From the NCBI GenBank assembly GCA_030248215.1, contig JASANG010000764.1, positions 124,001 through 188,000 of the forward strand: DNA of 64,000 nucleotides, read 5' to 3'. The stretch comes from Enoplolaimus lenunculus (lineage: Eukaryota > Nematoda > Enoplea > Enoplida > Thoracostomopsidae). The first letter of the stretch is position 1, and each line of letters starts with the position of its first letter. Both the position numbers and the translations under genes were made by a program. The notes below the pieces were generated by a model. It saw only the letters and a program-made list of their open reading frames with translations. It searched no databases and was not told the origin of the DNA. Shown here one piece after another: positions 10,378 to 23,886 of this stretch.

Positions 10378-13361
10378 TCACGTATTAGCTTCAACAGCGT
10401 TCGTTTTCGCTTGGTACAATGCCAAACATTTTTTAAACAGTTCTGGATTATGCGGGATTGAAGTATCGATGCCGCCATAACTGCTTCCGTTTCCTGTTCC
10501 GTTAACACAAGATCCACCGTTGTATGAGTAATCGTTGTACTGAAAAATGATTGTAATATTCAGCGACATACACCCAACTTGACATTTTTGGAGTTATTAA
10601 ATCTTGGGCCTGCATCTTACAATGACGTGATCGGTACGCAAATCAACACTCGTCAGCGTATTTTGCCCTAAATGTATTTCAAATTTCAATATAAGTAATA
10701 CAAAATATCACAAAACTTTGATAAAAGCTCGAAAAGTATTTATTAATATATTTAGCTAAGTAGTTAAAATGTAACTTACCGGTGGCTGCAGTTGACACAA
10801 TTCCCGCCGGATCTGTAAATCCATACGAGCGGATAACGCGCGCCGATTGGGGCCAACGTTGTCCAAGAGCCGCTTTCGGGCGATGGCTTTTGCCGCTGCA
10901 GATTCATGAACTGCACCGGATGCATCGAGGAATCGAAATCGTTCCAAATGCGGTAGTTGGCTGTGTTGTCCATTTCCTCCATCGTCATTTGCTTTGCCTG
11001 TTTCGCATTTAATCTTCTGGCTTACAGCATCTAAAATTGCACTAACTCCCAAAACACTACATACACTTTTGAATTATTAGACTGGAACACGACATGACGT
11101 CATTTTTTTTCTAATTTATTGCGAATATTTTCCACCCACAATGCTTGCTGCTTCTTATATGGGTGCAATCGGATACAATAAAGATACCAGAGAAGAATAT
11201 TTAAGTACTATGCATTTCGACCAAAAGCTAAACTAAAACACACTAACTTAGTATTACCATAGATAAATAAGTTGTACGGAGTTATGGTTTATTTTTGAAC
11301 GATGAATACCCGACAATATAATAGAATTTGTATCCTGGTTCTTACACTCGAAGAAAACTTTACATCACTTCATAAAACTTTAGCCTTTAACGTACCTTCA
11401 CTCGTCCCACGACATCCCATCATCTCACGATTGATCAACTCTTCTGTTTGCTGAATAAATTTACTTCGAACAAACCCCGCTGAAACGCCAATTCGTGACA
11501 AAAACGCAGCCGGTGAATATTTATCTGCGATTGAAATTTTGCTTTTTTCAGCAACAGCGATTGTATCCGATGGGTCACTTTGCTGCTCATCGGGCTCTGA
11601 TTTCATCATCCGCTCGTCTCCAGCGTCTGGTTTGATATTGTCGGCTTCCACTCTGTATTTTGTTGATGTTGCTGCTTGATTTGAACCGATTTTTGCACAG
11701 TCTGTCATCGTTGTCGCTTTAAGTGCAATCGTCCAATCAACTTTCAGAACTTCACTCACACCTGTGAATTAATTGTGGTCGATAAAACAAACAGTCCATG
11801 AAAAAAATACAACTTACCTATTTTTGCAACCACTCATTATTAACTGACGATTAATCAGAAAGCTATCCTCCACCAAAATTAAGGACGTAGCCAATGGTTC
11901 GGTTAGAGTTCGAAATTTTTATAAGACGTAATCAGCCCCTTTCCAAGATCCTTGTTATGCTCCTAATCAAAACATCACCGTAAAAACCTACCAACCGCTT
12001 TAGGCACCTTCCGTCCTTGACTATCTCCTCCAGGCTGGCCTTCCTCTTCAGTGCTGTCTGTGATCAATGTATCGTCGTATTCCTCGTCACTGATTGGTTC
12101 GAATGTTTCTGCATCGAATCCACCTCCGGCTACCGCTACTGGAACCGTTACTGATCCAGTTGCTGTTGTTGTTGTTGTTAATGTTGTAGAACTTTGAGTA
12201 TCTGTCGCCACACCGCTTGTACCATCATGCTCACCTGTATCAGTACCGTCTGATTTTGCTGATTGCTCTAAAATACAAACGCTTCAAGCGCAGTGTCCGT
12301 CACAATTAAAATTATTAATTTAACATGCAGAGTGCGGCGTACGGCGAGTATAGAATAACCATAAACCAGGGAGTAATCAAAGATATTCAGCAAAACTGTA
12401 CAGCGTACGGTTCCTACCTGTTCGACTTTGCTTATCAGCCTCAGCTTCGTCCTGCAAAGTGGCTTTACTAAGATGCTTAGATTTCGTCTGCGACTGACGG
12501 CGGCCAGACGCATCACTCCGGCTCGAACTTCTCCGATCATCATTTGCTCCGTGTTTCGAGTCTACTCTAGACATAGGATATTTCCCATCGCGGTTCTTCG
12601 TTGTTGCCAGTTGTTGTTGTTGTTCTTGACTGCTGCTATTATTGTCACTTTCATTGTCAACTTTATTGCTACTGCGATAATGCCGTTGTTGTTGGTCACC
12701 GGACAGATGCTCCGCTTCGGTATTTCTGTTGGTACGAAAAAATATCAAAATATCAAAAAATAAACTTTAGTTTTTAGAAAATTCCTAATTTGTCGGTCGA
12801 CGGCTTTGATGAGCACCTTATGCAGCGTAATTCTGCATCCGTATTCTCACATGTCTAACACATGTTGTCCTCTTACTGAGACGTTCCCTAATAATCAACC
12901 TGCTGAAGTTACGAATCACAATACTCGCCTATATGTCGTTTAAACTGAATAAGAATGTGGTTATCGTCGAAGCTCCATAATCATAAGTGCTGCACACAAA
13001 CCATTTCAAAACTACAAGACTAACAAGACTCATCACCAACTTACTCTGAATTGGCTGACGGTACACTATCACTTGTTTCAACTTTATCTCCACGCGGTCG
13101 TTTTCTGTGGTCCTGAGTCGGAGACACCAACACCTCACTACTATCATCAGTCCGTCTCTTTCTTTGAGTTCTGTCCACAGACACTCGTTCAGAAGATGTG
13201 TTTCGTCTGAAACAAACATTACACCAAATTATGCGCCGTTCACAAACAATTTTATCAACAATACCATAAAAATATCCCTATAATAATAATAATATTAATA
13301 TTATTATTAATAATAATAATAATAACAAGATAATAATAATAACAACAACAATAATAACAAC

Positions 13362-13394
<33 letters not shown>

Positions 13395-16300
13395 AAGGAA
13401 AGGATTTATTCGATGAAACATTGTAGGTCCGGATTCAAACCTATTATTCAACAACAGTACTGTTTCCGAAAAATATAACATCGACAGAATTAACCGATAC
13501 TATAAAATACCGATGTACCGATACCGATACTAACGTATCGATACCAACCAGAGTGCAACCGGATGCCAAATCAAATACATGGAATCCGATTCTAAACTGC
13601 ATATTCGAGAAAAAGAAAAACTTAATCAAGCTACTTTAGTATTACTTGCTATAATTCGTCATAATATTTTTCGTACAAGGCTTTTGCTATTAACCCGTTT
13701 TCGTGGTTTTATCATTTCGAATGAAAACCACTGCAAAAGATGATGTTGCACCCTGGTACCTGTATTATAATTTTACCAATATATGACGTTAATGATGATC
13801 AAAGAGTAAAATCCCTACTAACCTGTCCTCCTGACGAACTCTCTCCGGCGATACTGACCGTTGCCTTTTGCGTTCAGACCCGCGTTGTTGTCGAGCGAGT
13901 CCAGGAGATCCCCTGACGCATGGGTCTGCGTTTATCGCCGATCTACGTTCATTTGATTCTACCTGTTCCAATCCCACTCCGCCGGTGGTATCTCTATTTT
14001 TATCGTGAACCCGATCTCCAGCACCACTTCGTGTTATCGATTGTTCGCCGGCCGGCTTGAAAGCACCTCCATCAATTTTCCCACGTTTCGCTCCACTGTC
14101 GTTCAGGTCATCCCAGTTTTGCTTCTCTCGTCTTCCTTGATGCTCGTGACCTATCCCTGAGTTCCAGGCAGTTGTTTGATGATCAGCAAGCATAGTTGTT
14201 TCACTATCACGATCAGCATTTTCATTTGGATACTGGCGTCGCCTATCACGACTACTAAAGCTTCCTTGCCTAAATTCTATCGATCCTTCGCGTCTCAAAA
14301 ATGGCTGCTCATCTCGACGTCGAGAATCGCGGTCTTTTGGCCTGTTGCTGCCTGTCTCTATCGATCGTCGCCGCCCGTTATCTGAATTCGTTTCATTCTG
14401 GCGAGTCAGAGCCCGCCGTTCTTGTGACCGCCGCATCTGACTCAAATCTGAAAACGCATTTGGTTGCAATCAAAAATATTCAAGAAAATGTACCACTTTA
14501 TCTAATTTGGCTGCTTAAACAATCTGAAACGTAGAGTTTACACTATCCCTACTAACGACAATTCTATAATTTGAATCTTATTCAGTATCTCGGTTCTTGC
14601 GTGACTCCATACAATTCAGAAATCTGAACGCAATGATTTCAAGGCAAAAATTTAAAGCAAAAAAATAAAAGTACAGTATATATATCATCCAGCAGTAAAT
14701 TGGAAATTTACAATGCTGTCCAAATCAAAATGCCCAAGTTCTACATGACACACGATTGTAAATTACAAGATGTCTCGCAAAAAACTAATCCAAAAGAAGT
14801 CTCTTCCTTGCTGCCAAACACAATACTTCAAAATTTTGTACCTCGATTTGCATCTCGCATACAATTTTCGTTTTGAAATTCTATCCGTTCCCTTTCATGC
14901 CAGTTTTCTTTGCCATGTGACGCATTTCCGTACCAACTTCGCTGCAATTAAAAGGCTTTGATTAACTTCAGGCCGCATACTTGTAGTTAAGGGGTAACTC
15001 AAAGCTGATATGTCGAAAAAAATTTTAAGCATAGTGTTTGCAAAATACGAGTTCCTTAATATTTTTGCTCCGGACAAAAGTTGCTGAAATTATTCGAAAT
15101 AGGAGGTTTCTACTGTGTGGGCCCACTGACCGAAAGCCCCCAATTTAAAATTTCTGCGGTTAACAATTTCATGCTCCCTGTACGGCGCCGTCCGTCATCT
15201 GTACGGCGCCGTCCGTCATTTGTACGACGCCGTCCGTCATCTGTACGGCGCCGTCCACCATCTGTACGACGCCGTGCGTCACCCGTACGGTGTCGTCCGT
15301 CACAATGCGCAATGTGACGGACGGCGTCGTACGGGTGACGGACGTAGCCAAACGTCATTAAAATAGTTAAAAGGTGTAGTGCTACCCTAACTCACCTTTT
15401 TAAATTGCGAAAGTATTTCATGATTAAATGAACTTTGCATATCTACCAGGGTGCAACCGGAACTCTAATCCGTACAGTCGCATAATTTGTAGTTCCGATT
15501 CCGAATACAATTCTGGTATAAATTCGCTGTCCGATTCCGGAATACTAAACATTCGCTGGATCACCACGAACTGGGGACATAAACCTGCATTCCGAATCGC
15601 AACCGGGGGAAATTTCTGAGTAGGTCGTTGCGGAATTTTAAATAAAGCGTCGGTTGCAATAGCCAGTGTTTAACTTCGCGCACCAACGAAGCACACAGTC
15701 AACAACAACGTTATTACATAACGTAGTAGTGCGTAAAATAATAAACACAAATCTAATATTTATACACATCACGCCATTAAACAAACTCACCTCATCAGTT
15801 CTCCCACTGCGGGCCCGGTCCGGTGGAGTAGCCAGTATAGGAAAAAGGGGCTACGTTCTATAAAACCTTCAAAGGGGGTGGGTTTCCTGTGCTACCACCA
15901 CAAAAACCTGTGAAACAAGCAGAAAAATCTCAATTGATAACGGAGTGTACCTGCGGTATCACCCCTAGGCATATCTACCAGGGTGCAACCGGAACTCTAA
16001 TCCGTACAGTCGCATAATTTGTAGTTCCGATTCCGAATACAATTCTGGTATAAATTCGCTGTTCCGATTCCGGAATACTAAACATTCGCTGGATCACCAC
16101 GAACTGGGGACATAAACCTGCATTCCGAATCGCAACCGGGGGAAATTTCTGAGTAGGTCGTTGCGGAATTTTAAATAAAGCGTCGGTTGCAATAGCCAGT
16201 GTTTAACTTCGCGCACCAACGAAGCACACAGTCAACAACAACGTTATTACATAACGTAGTAGTGCGTAAAATAATAAACACAAATCTAATATTTATACAC

Positions 16301-19300
16301 ATCACGCCATTAAACAAACTCACCTCATCAGTTCTCCCACTGCGGGCCCGGTCCGGTGGAGTAGCCAGTATAGGAAAAAGGGCTACGTTCTATAAAACCT
16401 TCAAAGGGGGTGGGTTTCCTGTGCTACCACCACAAAAACCTGTGAAACAAGCAGAAAAATCTCAATTGATAACGGAGTGTACCTGCGGTATCACCCCTAG
16501 TCCTCACGTCTTGCTACGCCCTTGAACATAATCATCTCAGCAACACCCTTCAACATACTCACCGCATCAGTTCTTCCATTGCGAGCCCGTTCCGATTCGT
16601 GCCAATACCGTTCCGATCGTCGTCCAACATGAACCTCTTCATCCCGGGCACCGTCACGACTATGTCTCTGGTCATTTTCGCCGCGCATAGAGTCCCGGCT
16701 AGCGACGCCGGCATTACCGCGGTGACGGTATCGCTCCCGAGACTCGCTGCGATTGCTCGGTGGCAGCATTGTCGCATCGCGATTGCAATACGGCGGCAAC
16801 ACAGTCGCATCATCAACTACTACTGTAGTTGCCGTTTTATTACCATCGCGATGTCGCCGATAGTCGTCATCACATACAGCGGCGCTGTCTCGACTCAATT
16901 GTTGATTATCGCCAGTTACAGCACCACTTCGCGAATCAGAGTCTCGACGTCGAACATGATATCGGAACGATCTTCCTCTAACTCTGTTGCCACCACCACC
17001 GCTAGTGGCGCTACCGGCAACCGACGAGTTTTCGGTCGTTCCACTGCTTCTAGATCGAGCCCGAACATCGCCAGCGGTAGAATTTGTGTTTGCACGCCAA
17101 CCACTATTACGATCTGCCTAAAATAATAAACTATTTTGAGCAACATTGGCCATGATGTTGACAAAAAACTGAATTAATTATCATTATCACCCCCTTTAAA
17201 ATTAGAGATTTCCCAGGGCCTTGCCTCTGGCCTTCACTAAATTCGCCGGAACCTCACTGCAGTCAAATCTTGAAAATAACCTTCATTTGAGTCTCGACAC
17301 GTCTTGAAGAGCTGGCCAAGAATATGGTGTTTCGGCCATACAAAAAATACATAAAAATATATACTTGGATTTATTTTTACGCTATTCTTAAGATAAAAAT
17401 AAATGTACCAAATAGTATAAAACACCTGTTTAGTAATACTCGCTGTCTGTGTAAAACCATTTCATTAATTTCATCTTTCATAAAGCTTACAAAATTCGTA
17501 TATGTATACTTCAGAGGCGGCTCAAATCCATTTCTGGTTTTCAGTTTTTATGCGTATAATTTCAAACCAGGGGGATTTTTTGAGTGGAAGGCTGAACACG
17601 GTGGGATTTGTCGAATCGGTGGAGTTGAATATGCGGGCCCACCCATCACGCCCCAACTCCAAGTTTTCTACACACTTGGACTTTATTTCGCACACTATTT
17701 AGCATATCTTGGGATTTGAGAACCAGGTTTCAAATTTTCTATTTTCGTAAATCCTAGCTAGACAAAGGATTTTGACATAGTACGGTGATAACCCAGATTC
17801 GGTAAGTTTTCTCTAACTGGACGCAAAGCAATACAGTATACCATTATCAGACGTTTACCTGTCTCCAATCTCTTGGTGATCGTGACCTATTCGCGAGCTC
17901 AGTCTGTTCGCTAGCTGACCCGGCAATGTTCAAACTTTCATCTTCGCCACGTTGCCGTTGATCATACCAAGACTTGCGTGAAGGAGCATAATTCCAATTG
18001 CCAGTATTCCGCTTGTCCTCTGCTCCAAATCTCCGGCTTCCATCCTCTTCTCTCGGTGGCGTACCCTGTTCATGACACCGTTTCGTGTAGCCACCACGAT
18101 TACTACCACTTTCATCGCGACCCAAGCCAACAGTTTCCGCACCCATGCGACTATAGCGGTCTTCAGTGCGATGAAATTCTTCGCTGAACTGACCCGGTTT
18201 CCGTTGCAAATTTACGTCGACATTATCACCTCTAGTAATGGTCGACGCGGCGTACTCGCCTCGCCGGCTACTGCTGCTAGCACTACTGCCGCCACCACAT
18301 TCACGTTGTTCCCGGTAACGAGAACGTGACTGACGGTAATCACCGCCACCAGTGGAATTTTCTAAAACATGAAACAATTTTCGTTAACGAACCAAAGTTG
18401 CGCAATACCCAATGCAATACCTAAAATATTAGGTCATTTTCGTTACCAAATTACATTTCATAACCTACAAACAATATAATATTGCATTCAAGATGTTGTA
18501 TCAACTAATAATTGGCGCTTACAAAACCATAAAAGTACAGTTCCGGTATTATAAGTGGCCAACTCCGGCCGAGTATGGTAGTATCTGGTTCTCTGGCTCG
18601 CGTGTATTTTGGTATTCGGTCGCATCCGAAAAATTACCTAAACCAACATCGTGGTCTAGGTTGTCACATGCGTCCATTGTGCCGAAGTTCAGTTCCATTA
18701 ACGACGGCGGTTGACGAATAGGACTTTGCTTTGACACTTCCTCTGGTCCTTGTCTGAAAAATACAACAACAGATGTCACCATTCTGGTATATTAAGTGAA
18801 TTAAAATTCGAAAATATGCTTCGTCTTCGAGTAGGTTTTGAAATAGTGAAAATATATTACAGGATAGCCAACCGGTCCATACTTAGGCGCCAAATTTTGT
18901 TTACTTTATTGGGACCGCAGTTCACACATCGCCAAATTTCATAGCGTTATAAGTTTAAATTCAAAATTTCTCGGTGCACTCTGGTTCGCTTCCTTGTAAA
19001 ATTACCAACAACATCATTATAACTGTTCTACATATACGTATAAATCATGTAATCTATGACCTGGGTTCACCGTCAGTGGTTTGAAATTGTTCAATTTGAC
19101 GTAGCATAACTGGTTATAAATGATACACTCAGGTGAGGTTAAAACGAGTTTACGTACAAAGCAGTATCATGGTCAAACGTTGTATCTCGCCCAGCTTCGG
19201 ATCGATCATTTCTTCTCTGCGACGTGCTACGTCTAGACGAGCGAAAATCGTTTCGACCAGTTTTCGAACCACTGTCGTCTCCGCCACGGCCAGTCCTGTC

Positions 19301-22300
19301 GGTCCCAACCAACTTGGCGTCATAGCTGCGGTCCGGTGCATGATGGCCGCGATAACTACCGCCAACGTCGTCGCCTCTAGTTTCTGCGTTCGGCCAGCGG
19401 TTATGCTGTCGCGACGACCGCTCTAGCGACTTCGTTGCCGTGTCGCCAGCATTAGCGCCGCTGAATGACAACGCCTGCGGCGACGTCGATGGCGGGAGCC
19501 GTTTGCGCTGACGGCTTCGATCGTCGCTAGCTCGACCGCCGTCGATTGGAGATGACGGCGGCCGAGTGGCGACGGTTGATTGGCGAGACTCAGTATCGCT
19601 TGACCGCTGTTCGTAACGTTTTCTTGTTGCTGACGCATTGTCACGTTGACCTCGGGACCCGTTCACGTCAGATATCGCGCACTGCTTATGGTGGTTATCA
19701 ATGGTTCTTTGATGTCGAACGTTGCCGTTTTCAATTGATCGCCGTCGTTTTCGGTCGTCGTGACGTTCGCGTTGCGGATTGTGTTCACTTGACTCTGTGG
19801 AGGCCAATTTTTCCCGTGCTGGTCCAGGTGTGCTCTCACGTTTTCGACTACCGCTGTTACTGCGATTTCCCGTCGAGTATCTGCCGTCCTTGCCGATGCC
19901 ATCGTGACTAGACGGCGTTGACCGATGGTCAACATCACCCCGATTATCATGGCGATGTTGTCGATCCGTAGCATTTCTCTTAGATTCGTCATAATTTGGC
20001 TTAATGCGAGGCGATATTGCTGTTCGCACAGCGTTTGAATCAGGTGCGGCGAACTCGGTTGCGCTAGACAACCGCTGCTCACGATTATCACTAGCGTGTT
20101 TGCGATTTTCGGTGGTTGTGGCAGGCGACGATGGCGCTGATTCATAATCGCCACCGCTTTGATAAGGACACTCGTCGCGACGACGTTGCCAGCTGCGCGA
20201 TCGTTCATCGCCGGCTTCAATCGGCGGCGACCAGCGACGCAACGCGTTCACTCGCGTCGTCGTATGTTTTTGACCGTCCATGACATCAAGAAAAGGTGGC
20301 TGATTATCTTGCGACGACAGCGGTCGTGTCTGATTATCGATTCGACTACTGTGCCGGTGTCGTCGCGACGAGGATTCGTCTCGACGACCATCATACGACC
20401 GTCGCTGGCCGTCATTGCCATTGTCGTCTCTGCGTGCATCATCTACGTCGACATCACCGTGCAAACGATGCTGGCGAGGACGACGTTCGTGACTCGGTGA
20501 TAACGACGCCATCGGTGTTGCCGAGCGTCGCCGGCATTGCCGTTGTATATCACCGACGTCATATAGAGTCGACGAAGAGACGTCTACATTACCGTGAGGC
20601 ATGGTCGCGGGAAACGGACCGCGCGGTCGACAATCAACTAATAGCGGCTGTTGCTGTTGCTGATTATGGTATTCGTGTTTTATTGTTGTCGAACTATTGA
20701 AATCAAGTGTCACGGCGGTTTGTTTTTGCATGTGATCGCCAACACTGCGGCGAGATGAGTCAGTGGCGCTAGCAAAGGATGGCGGTGATATACTGCGGCG
20801 ACGAGTGTGGCGATTTCGACTAGAATTCGCGGCGTCGACGTCTCGAATATTCGCTGGTGAAATCGACCGTTTCGCGTCACGGCATCTGTTGCCACCGTCG
20901 TCGATCTCCCCGCCTCGCGATTGTCGATTCGACTGCTGTTGCAACGGGGGCCGCTGCCGTTTCTCCGATCCAGCACGACTACAATTATCACCATGGGCAG
21001 CAGTAGATTTTGCATCTTCGTCGCTCTTGAAACCTTGCTGTACAAACTCTGCGGAATCGCGAGACGACTGTCGGCGACGGTGGCGATGATAACGATGTGT
21101 ATCGACACCCGTGTCAGACTTCTGCTCATCCGAGTCTTCAGACCAGTTCGAGTGCTGTTCGGTGCGTCGGCCAGCGGATGGTCGGCCCGGCTGGCCATCA
21201 GAGTCTCGAATCCGATCGCTTGGGACAGCGGTGTTGCTGCTACCTGCACCACCAGCATCTCTTCTGTGTGATTCGTATTTAACTTCCGACTGTCGCTTTG
21301 ATCTTTGACGATCATTAACATAAGTCGATCTCATTGCCTCTTCATTATTAATTGCCCTGTTGTCACACAGGCGATTACCCTCGTCATCTCTTCCCCGTTC
21401 CCAGCGCGCTTCCTGCCGCGACCCACGCGGTTCCCAGCCATCTCCGTCGTTACTGCTTCGCCAGGTCGACGTGGAATCATTAATTTTCTGCACACTGCCA
21501 CCATAACGATTCCCAGTCGTCCTCTCTCGCTTATCTAACCGATTGTCGCCAATATATTCGCGACTGCAGTAATCTGTGTTGTTTTTTCCATCTGTCGGTC
21601 TCTGTTGATAGTCATCGCGTCGTTGAAAACGTGTAGACTCCATCGACTGTAGCGACGGCGAGCTGCGGTACCAACCTGACCTATCATTTCTGTCGTCACC
21701 GCCATTATAATATCCAATCCGGCCACTCCTATTCCCGTCTACGCTTTGATCACTCCGCCATCGATTTCTATTCCACGTTGCATTGTTGTTGTTGTTGTTG
21801 TTTACGTTTGACATACCGGTGTTCCAATTAAGCCTGCTTTGCTGACTCGCTTCCGCCGATTCTAACCGGCCGAAATCGCGGCCCCGTCTTGCTGTTTCCC
21901 TTTCCCAATGGCGTGGTTGCCCTAACCCCAATTTTTCAGTGTCTTCTTCAACGCCAGATCGACCGTAGTCCTGTGCATTCTTTCGATCGTATGGTCGGTG
22001 ATCTTGTTTTAGCATTGCGCGATGTAAGCCACTGGCGTGTCGCGTGTCATCGCTTTGCGCCGAAACTGCCAAATCTCGATTTCGAATTCGTTTTTCTCCG
22101 GAACCATCGCTGCCACCAACTGCTGCTGCCGAACCACGATAGTGATATCCACCGCTTCTGCGGTCGTTTGACGCTTGCTCTCGACGATCAGTATTCCATG
22201 GTCCTTCGCGACTACTATGATCGTCGTCGATGACGTCATTATTTCCATCTAGATCGCGTCTGGCGTCATTATCACGACCAGTTGTTTCATGCCTGATGTC

Positions 22301-23851
22301 ATTGCCGCGTTTGCTATTTAGCAACCCGTGCCTATCGGTGACATCTCGATCGATGCGTCGGTCTACAGCGACATGCGAACTACTATCGACCGGTGGTGAC
22401 AGCCGTCGTCGATCGTATGTCGAAGACGACGCTGGCAACGCTCGCTGTGGCGTTCTATTTAACGGCGATCGAGACCGCCGCTCGTGTTCTGGCCATCGTC
22501 GTTGTCGAACGCCATTATCATCCACTCCAACACGCGCACGATCGCTGGCGACACCACCGGTTACGTCATTGGAACGGCGATGACGTTGACGAGTATCATG
22601 GACAATGTCATCATCGTCCACGTTGTTGCATTGACGTCTACGATAGTTTGACGGCTTGCCACCGTTTGCGTTATTATCGTCATCGTTGCCATGACGGCGA
22701 CCATGATATCGCGAATTGTACTCACCAGTACTAGTATCAGCCTGCCTATAATCAGTGCTACTGTCTTTATCGTGTTGATAACCACTGTCGCCAATGTTGC
22801 CACGTGATTGCAAATGTCGATTCGTCTTATCTTCATGCTGTGGCCCAACACCAACCGATTCACGATCGCGATGGTGATCAAGCGCACCAGAAGAGCGAAA
22901 TTGCGCTTGTTGTAAGTGATGCGATCCAAAATCGCTGCTAAAAATGATTCACAAAAAAGATAAAAATCTAATGTAAGTTATTTGAAAAACTTGCGCCATG
23001 GTTTATAGAGCTAAACTCTAACTCGTTAATTTCACCTTCAAACTCAAATCATTTACAGTGTTCTACAAAATAAACATTCACCAATTTGAGTAAATTCGTT
23101 TCAAAAATAACCAACACTGACAACTTACCTTTTCGCCGCTGGTGTATCCGGGCTACATCCAATCATACTCCTTAACGCACTACTGTTGCCTCTATCGCGA
23201 CTATTGCTGCCTGCAGACGTCCGACGGGAAAGCGTCGTATCGTTTTGCGGAGACCTTCTTCTACGACGAGTTGCGCTACTCCCGCGCTTTTGCTGTCGCG
23301 GACTTCTGGACACATCTCCACGCATATCTCTATTGTCATTGACGTCGTCCGCTTTAGAAATTTGATTACGACGATCACGGTTGTTTCCACTATGACCTCT
23401 ATCGACCTTTTCACTGTGGCCACTGACATCCTCACGACTCATATGCGCCATATCGCCACTGTGTTCCACTTCGGACACTTTGTCACGGCTAAACTTCCGA
23501 GCCAAACGTCTTCCATCTCGTTCATCTCTTTTTGCTACTACGTGTTCCATTTGGCGACTGTCTGTCTCACGTCGCGATCCACCACCACTACTAGTAACAC
23601 CATAGTCGCGACGACTCTGCAAGCCGCCAGACCTCTGTTGACTGCTACCGATATGCATCTCTGCAGTGGTAGACGGAACGGCGCCAGATGACGACAACGG
23701 TGGCGCAGCCGCAACTGACGCGATGCGTCTCTGTCGCCGTTGACGTTTCGATACGTCATGCGCCTGAGACGACGCCGTTGCGACTGCGTTCTGTTTCGTT
23801 GTTGAATGACCATGGCGTCGTTTCGTCGCGTCATCGTCATTTGAACTAGTC

Positions 23852-23886
<35 letters not shown>

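Larger units (their letters stand above)
15437..16500. repeat. 532-bp direct tandem duplication in ZC3H13 intron 10
   Basis: Units 15437-15968 and 15969-16500 are both 532 bp. I saw only two differences, each a 1-bp indel (near 15530/16063 and 15847/16380). Each unit starts GCATATCTACCAGGGTGCAA and ends CACCCCTAG. Each contains a Q-like piece (CAGGGTGCAACCGGAACTC) and a degraded copy of the 3' end of exon 10. The near identity points to a very recent duplication, a heterozygous variant, or an assembly artefact. Confidence 0.95.

Noticed and set aside
11819-11860. A small extra ZC3H13 exon before the GTAAGT at about 11818
   Set aside because: It would carry an in-frame TAG, and exon 15 joins exon 16 directly in phase.
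13278-13481. Hydrophobic Ile/Leu/Val-rich minus-strand frame
   Set aside because: Produced by the (AAT)n microsatellite.
15081-15358. Arg/Pro-rich and Thr/Asp-rich frames on both strands
   Set aside because: By-product of the 21-bp GC-rich tandem repeat inside an intron; no splice or start context.
15666-15863. Duplicated frame starting MFNFAHQRSTQS, also at 16199
   Set aside because: Present twice only because the 532-bp unit is duplicated; it runs antisense to the copied exon tail and has no other support.
19546-22734. Several plus-strand and alternate-frame open frames of 100-200 codons
   Set aside because: They lie over the giant minus-strand ZC3H13 exon, whose GC-rich Arg/Asp/Ser codon composition keeps other frames open.
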